Shown in pieces: positions 58,364 through 64,000 of a stretch of DNA of 64,000 nucleotides. Below the pieces are notes generated by a model, which was given only the letters and a program-made list of their open reading frames with translations, did not search any database and was not told the DNA's origin. The stretch is from Adineta steineri (Eukaryota; Rotifera; Eurotatoria; Adinetida; Adinetidae): the NCBI GenBank assembly GCA_905250115.1, contig CAJNOI010000036.1, forward strand, positions 395,147-459,146, read 5' to 3'. Numbering within the stretch: the stretch's first letter is position 1; every line of letters begins with the position of its first letter. The position numbers and the translations under genes were made by a program.

Positions 58364-61300
58364 AAAAAAATCAATTTGTACGGAATATCATCGATCAGAA
58401 TATAAAAAGAGATATGATTTTGATGTTGTATTTTGCTTTTTTTGTAAATTGAATCCTCTTTTTTTGTCTCTTCTGCTTTATATTAATCACATATATGAAT
58501 ATGCTTTAACGAGAATTTTTCTTTACAATTATATGTATCGTTGATATTTAAACTCGAGAAATAAAAATTAAACAAAAATTAGATTTACTTATTTTGAGAA
58601 GATTTGATTATATATTCGTTTGTCTAAAGTTTTGTGATCTGCTTGATTAGAATAAATGTCACTTTCATGAAAATCTTCAAATATTAATTTTCATTTTTAT
58701 TAAGACTGGAAAGAATAGTAGATATTGAATGATGATTACATTTGTCATGCTATTGTTGTTGTATGTGATTGATGTAAAAAACAAGAAAGAAAAGCATATT
58801 TTTCTCGTATTAAAACGATGATTTACATATAAACATTGTATTTCAATGCTTTTTTTATTCAACCTTGATGCTATGAAGTGCTTGTCTAACACATTCATTC
58901 AAAAACGAATTTACCTACGTATGTATTAAAATACAATAGTATTAGCAGAACAAAAAAGTAATTCTTATTACATGACTACTATTCTTTCTAACCATTATAC
59001 AAAGAAAAAATTAATCTCATCAAATCTTTTTTTGAACATTTTAATGAGTGCGGTAATATCTTAGTATTAATACAAATAGAATAGAATGGCAGCGTTGTAA
59101 ATGATTTTAGAACTTTTGTGTTGATGTTTAGTCGAAATATAAAACCTAATGAGATTTATAGATATTTCCACTGGACTACTGACTAGTTTTGCTAGATATA
59201 TCATCGATCGGAAGAGATGCATTTAAAAAAACGTCATTATATACGCTCTCATAGAAATAGAAATATTTCTACCGTCACAAACAACACTTTCGTTATATAT
59301 TGAATTGTAAAAACATTTCGATTTTGTAACATAACATGCTGTTATTTATAGAAAGATACATTCATAATGGCAAAATATTTCGCTTTCTTTTACAAGTAAT
59401 AGGATTTTTATGTGGACACAAATTGAAACTGATATTGTGTGATTTCTTTTTTTTCCATACGTGTTTTGTGTAGGCAATGTATTGACGTAGTTGACAAATA
59501 ATGAAAAATCCGTCTTTCATACGCATGTAGAGTATACATTTGAGGGTGTGAAAAAAATTCTTCATCTAAAAATAAGTTTGAAAGTGGTAACTTTCACGGA
59601 CTTGTTTTGTTTCATAAAAACATCAATTTGTCTACTGACGTCAATACATTTTACTCGTAAACATGGCCTTTTTCTTTCATTTTTTATTTTTATTTTGTAG
59701 TAAATTAGTCATAGATCGGAAGAGGTGTTTAGTTCGTTAGTCTTTTACATATCTTACTAGTTCGTACTCTTAGTATAATAACTCTATATCACTTAAAATA
59801 ATTTTTTTAACAGATGCCATTCTTCACATACCTATTTTTAACTAAATATTCCATATTTAAATAGTACAAAGATAAGATTGATTTCAAGGAAAAATGAATA
59901 CATAGTTGCATATTTAGTCGAGATTATTGAGTAAAAAATCATAAAATTTAGTTCTGTGTTCATTAATATGTGTGTCTAGCTACTCTGCACGACTTCAGAT
60001 CCATTCGATTGTGTAATACATATAGTAATTTATAATCGAAACTATCTTTTTTTTATGGCAATGTTTAATAGGACAAAACAAAAATGCTTTTTTTTTCTCT
60101 TTTTCATCTAAATACAGAGTCAAATCATCATTTATTTATAACACCTTAGGTAACAACTAGGTCCATTGACATTTACTTATTGAGAGCGATAAAACATACG
60201 TTAATATTTGAATTTTTCTAAGGAGCATTTATCGTGGACAAATGATTGATCGTTTAATATTATACTAATAAATTAGAAGTGAATAGAATAGTTATTCTTG
60301 TCTTTGTAAAGGTAATTGATGTCGATCTTCTATTTATAATAGATAAGAAAAAAGGTTTAAAGTTTTATATTTCTCGATTATGAATGTTAACCATAGAAGA
60401 AAATAATTTTTAATACTTCGTCCTTAATAAAAATCATTACTTCATATTATATATAAGTGTATACAGTACATATTTGTTTTTAGAATAAGAAAGTAAACGT
60501 AATATATATATATATATTTTTTTTTCTTCTTTTCTCGTTCTAAGGCAGGCAAGAGAAAGAAGAAATAGGCTCACGTCTAACATTATAACCGCAAAATTCG
60601 ATGAATATTCTATTCACACTTTAGTAAACGGGTAGAAAAAGAAAAGGTAAGAAGAAAAGTAAGGAAAAGAATATATATGTTTTTTATACAAAAAGAAATC
60701 TACTAGATTTAACTGTACAGATAATTATATGTCAATCAAAATAAGCATTATGAATCTTTATTCATATTGTTGAATATAATGTATACATATGTATGACGTT
60801 TCAATTCACCTGGACGAACATATATTTATATACTACCACATATAAATCCTTTTAATAGCTAATAGGCTCTCTTTTTCTTTTAGAATCTTTATTTATTTTC
60901 ATTGCTTGCACGCCAAAGCGTGCAAGTCAAAACCATTTGTATTAAAACGTGCATCGATACAGAAACGATATTATTCACAATATACTCGGCAATATGTAAG
61001 TGTACACTTTTTTTATATACTCAAGGTCTTCGGTTTTTTTTCGAAAAATACGTAGTAGAGAAAAAAAGGAAATATTGTAATACATCAATCAGATATCTAA
61101 AATAATTTTACAAATGCTATTAATCAAACGTAAAAAATGTGTTAAGCAAGAGATAATAATCTTAAAAAGAAGATAAATTTTACTATAATAAACATGTCTT
61201 CATAATTAATGTTAGATGAAAAAACAAAACATATTTTTTTGTATACGTCAATGTAACTATGTTGCTCATTCTTTGTTTATACTGTATAACATATCTTTAA

Positions 61301-63684
61301 TTATCATGGACGAAACAAGGCCTAAGACATACCTGTAGTATATTTTGAGTCTCAGGAATTATTAGACGAATACTAAGCAATACTAAATTTTCGAACGATT
61401 TTATTTTGATTAGATAAAATATATATATTTCTCAATTTTTACTCTGGTAAAAAGAGAATGAGTAATATATCTAAGTAAATATTGAATTAATTAGATAATA
61501 TTTGAAGAAAAAACTTTTAACATGATTATAAATTATGTGATAGAATTATTCGTACGTCATCAAAAAAACAAAATGTCGATCTAATCTTGAAGTGCACATT
61601 TCTTATTTATAAACTAATTTCGCTGATGACACTGAACATAAATAAAGAATACAGAATTTTACTTTATGATGAGATCTCTATTTAAGTAAAAAAAATATAA
61701 TAATAATTAAGACAAGTCCTACTGAGAAAAAAACGATTATAGAGTACAGTCAGTGAGTATCTAGATTAGTCAGACACTTTCATCTTTATATTTAAGCTAG
61801 TAGTGTAGTTTGTATGAGAAGGTAGAAAAATAATAAATAAATATAGGAGAATGGTTGAATAATTTTAGTTCACAATTATTTCTACCTTGAATATTGTATA
61901 ATAGGCGACTTAATTAAAGCTTTTAAATTATAATATAAACATTTAACATTCATTTCCTTCTGTACAAACTAATTTAAATATCAATAGTATAGAATGGAAT
62001 TAAATTAACTTTTTCCACTTGACAGATTTCCTAGTACGGACTACTTTGTATAAGTATCATATTGAGAAAGACAAAGTCAGGGATGTGCCGTAAAGAAAAA
62101 AGTGAAGGAGGAATGCAGAAAAAAACTTTTCCAGAACTGAAGAGATTTATATATAATTTTTTGCAAGTGAGGGGGAGAGTGCGCATCCCTAGACAAAGAG
62201 TATATATTCAATATCATGAAATGTCAAAACTATAGATCAAAAATTTCAGAGTTTAAAAAAAAAGATTTTCTATATATGAGTGTAATCAGTCATTTTAATT
62301 CTTCAATGTCTATTGGTATAGGTAGATTGAAGGAGATTATCTTACTAATGATTTATTATTGTTTGCAAAACATGTCTAAAATAGAATGATACCTGTCAAG
62401 TATTTTTTTGTTATAAAATCACTCTGTTAAATATATTTCGAATCTAATTTGTTAACTTACATCAATTTTCATCTAGCAATTTTATTGTGTATATATTGAA
62501 TGCGAAGTTAGCTCTTAAACCATAACGAGATTTCGAGCTTTACTGTAATTTACTAATGGCTTCGATATATTCTATTGAAATGAATTACCAATTAGCAGTA
62601 GATTTGACTTTGATAAAATCATTAAAACTGAATATATTATGAATTTTGAGTGAATATTCCATTTAATAACTCTCATCTTTGATGAAATATAGAGTTTAAA
62701 TAAGAACAGAACATTAATATTATATATGTATGATTACTAGTGAAAGATATCTGATTAAAGTGACACATAGGAGTAACTATTGCAGTATCAAAATGATTGA
62801 TTACATTCATATGGATGAGATGACAGACAATGCTTACTATTAATAAAATTGATAGTATCATAACTCAAATATTAGTATTAACATCAAAGAATGAATAGAG
62901 TATATCTAAAGCTTTACAAAATCATCTTTTTCATTTCATTTATATAATTATGAATAAAAGTGACTCATGTAGAGTTAGTATTTTCATATTTAATTATAAA
63001 TTCAATAATCATAGACATTAATATCCAATTGTTCAGCACATATATCGACTTCTTTTTTTAAATACAAGATCTGATATCTTTCTTTTAATATATTACGTTA
63101 TACGTTCATCTTTCTCTTTGAACTTTTTAAAATGAGTTTTAAATTACATTTATACATAAAATCTTTTGTACTAGTCAACTTACATATTTTATATTACTTA
63201 ATAAATTTTTATTTATAAAACTTGCCTTGAATGTTGATATCTATTTATAATCATTTACCTTTATGCAAGTAAAAGATTTCTTGTGCAGATAATTATGTAA
63301 TAAAACCCTATCTTTTTTTACAGCTGCATACCTCTCTCTGAATTGAAATACTTCAAACTATACACTCATATTTTCATTCTGCTTTTGGATATTTATTTTT
63401 CACCTAGCAATTTGTGAATAATTCAATAGTGTCAATCGTAAAGATGTTTATCTAGGGCTTTTTTTGACGCGATAATATCTTGTGTCATTTATACTCTCTC
63501 AACTGTTCACGTTTTTATTACACATATGTTATAGACATAGGGGATAATCGTCAAACGGTCATTGTATACACATAAAGTGAAGATGTCTAGTATAACTCCT
63601 ATTCAATAAGTTAAATCTTATTTTTAAGCAAAAAAATTTATTTGAAAACGAAAAATAATTTTATTTTACTTCTTCTTTTTAAAG
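58364..63684. other. Long non-coding stretch, 5.3 kb (intergenic, perhaps partly intron)
   Basis: AT-rich throughout, with (AT)n near 60505, purine-rich blocks around 60540-60680, and one hAT-like MITE at 62078-62191. I see no exon on either strand. Because an internal exon follows at 63685, the right part must be an intron or contain an unseen first exon of that gene. Confidence 0.5.
62078..62191. mobile_element. Short hAT-like MITE, 114 bp
   Basis: Starts CAGGGATGTGC and ends, read on the other strand, TAGGGATGCGC (9 of 11 matched). Flanked by 8-bp direct repeats GACAAAGT (62070-62077) and GACAAAGA (62192-62199), 7 of 8 identical. Short, no coding capacity, less AT-rich with a GAGGGGGAGAG block near its right end. 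Confidence 0.7.
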
Positions 63685-63834
63685 GGCGGAAGCAACTACA
63701 GAAAAAACCTCGAAGAAAAAACATTCTTCATCGGCACATCATGATTCAGCTGAAGACGACAACGACGAAAAACAAGTGGAAAAGCCTTTGTTAGATTCAA
63801 CACCAAAAACTGAAGTTAAACAACCAAAGAAAAA
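63685..63834 (+). CDS. Internal exon of a partial gene, charged Lys/Asp-rich
   Basis: The segment starts after an acceptor TTCTTTTTAAAG and ends at a donor AAAAAG|GTAAAG. One frame (entry phase 1) is open across it and reads AEATTEKTSKKKHSSSAHH, then DSAEDDNDEKQVEKPLLDS and KTEVKQPKKK. Neither an ATG nor a stop is in it, so it is an internal exon of a gene that continues to the right. Composition (Lys, Glu, Asp, Ser) suggests a disordered linker; the protein cannot be identified. The last 166 bases of the window look intronic. Confidence 0.5.
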
Positions 63835-64000
63835 GGTAAAGCTATAAATAAAATTCTTTATTCAATTATTAATTGTCAATTAATAAACTGTCTGAAAATT
63901 GCTATGAGGTATAACAACGAAACAAATTTAATGAAGATTGACAGATTGATATGCAAAAAAGGGCAGTAAAATAATGATCGACAGCATGATCATCATACTG

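Noticed and set aside
1-64000. tRNA, rRNA or CRISPR features
   Set aside because: I scanned by eye and saw no tRNA-like cloverleaf, rRNA block or regular spacer array; small RNA genes could still be missed without a covariance search.

Overview
This is nuclear DNA from a small-genome animal, most likely a bdelloid rotifer (an AT-rich genus such as Rotaria is my best guess). The support is a very AT-rich background, compact multi-exon genes whose introns are mostly 45-60 nt, animal-only families (PACRG, LRRIQ3, CAMSAP/Patronin, TDP-43, an H-NOX guanylate cyclase, BI-1/TMBIM6), and a secreted hevein-repeat plus expansin-like protein of the kind bdelloids have acquired from non-animal sources. 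The genus is inference. All gene models below were assembled by eye: splice sites were placed where reading phase is preserved and protein similarity continues, so most coordinates are consistent to the base but none is backed by transcript data.

Layout. 1-7634 (minus): two Ig-domain (titin/obscurin/UNC-89-like) gene models; the downstream one runs off the left edge through a 1.9 kb repeat-rich exon. 10688-11773 (minus): FAM199X-like protein. 16605-19946 (plus): CAMSAP/Patronin with a C-terminal CKK domain. 22496-23698 (plus): ankyrin/SOCS-box protein, convergent with 24512-25429 (minus) PACRG. 26796-28493 (minus): PKA-family kinase, PRKX-like, ending beside a 100-N gap. 30879-33551 (minus): LRRIQ3, whose last splice donor carries a hAT-type MITE. 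34468-35648 (plus): hevein x4 plus DPBB secreted protein. 36011-38897 (plus): atypical soluble guanylate cyclase. 38967-39911 (minus): unrecognised gene. 40882-41787 and 42081-43214 (plus): tandem UBASH3/TULA-like histidine phosphatases. 43458-45180 (minus): TDP-43. 46702-47182 (minus): ZNF593/Bud20. 47637-50388 (plus): zinc-finger protein with a triplicated C-P-L...H-x3-H module and a polyQ tail. 54883-55907 (plus): TTK/MPS1-like kinase. 56777-58363 (plus): BI-1/TMBIM6. 63685-63834 (plus): one internal exon of a gene continuing to the right.

The genes are not an operon-like system; each looks like an independent housekeeping, ciliary (PACRG, LRRIQ3), signalling or RNA-binding gene. The most noteworthy structures are (i) three short hAT-like non-autonomous elements with 8-bp target duplications, one inserted exactly across a 5' splice site, (ii) the hevein/DPBB gene with one intron at the same codon of each hevein repeat, (iii) the long/short alternating repeat exon at the left edge, and (iv) several genes whose ATG sits directly after a splice-acceptor-like sequence, as expected for a 5'UTR intron or spliced-leader trans-splicing.
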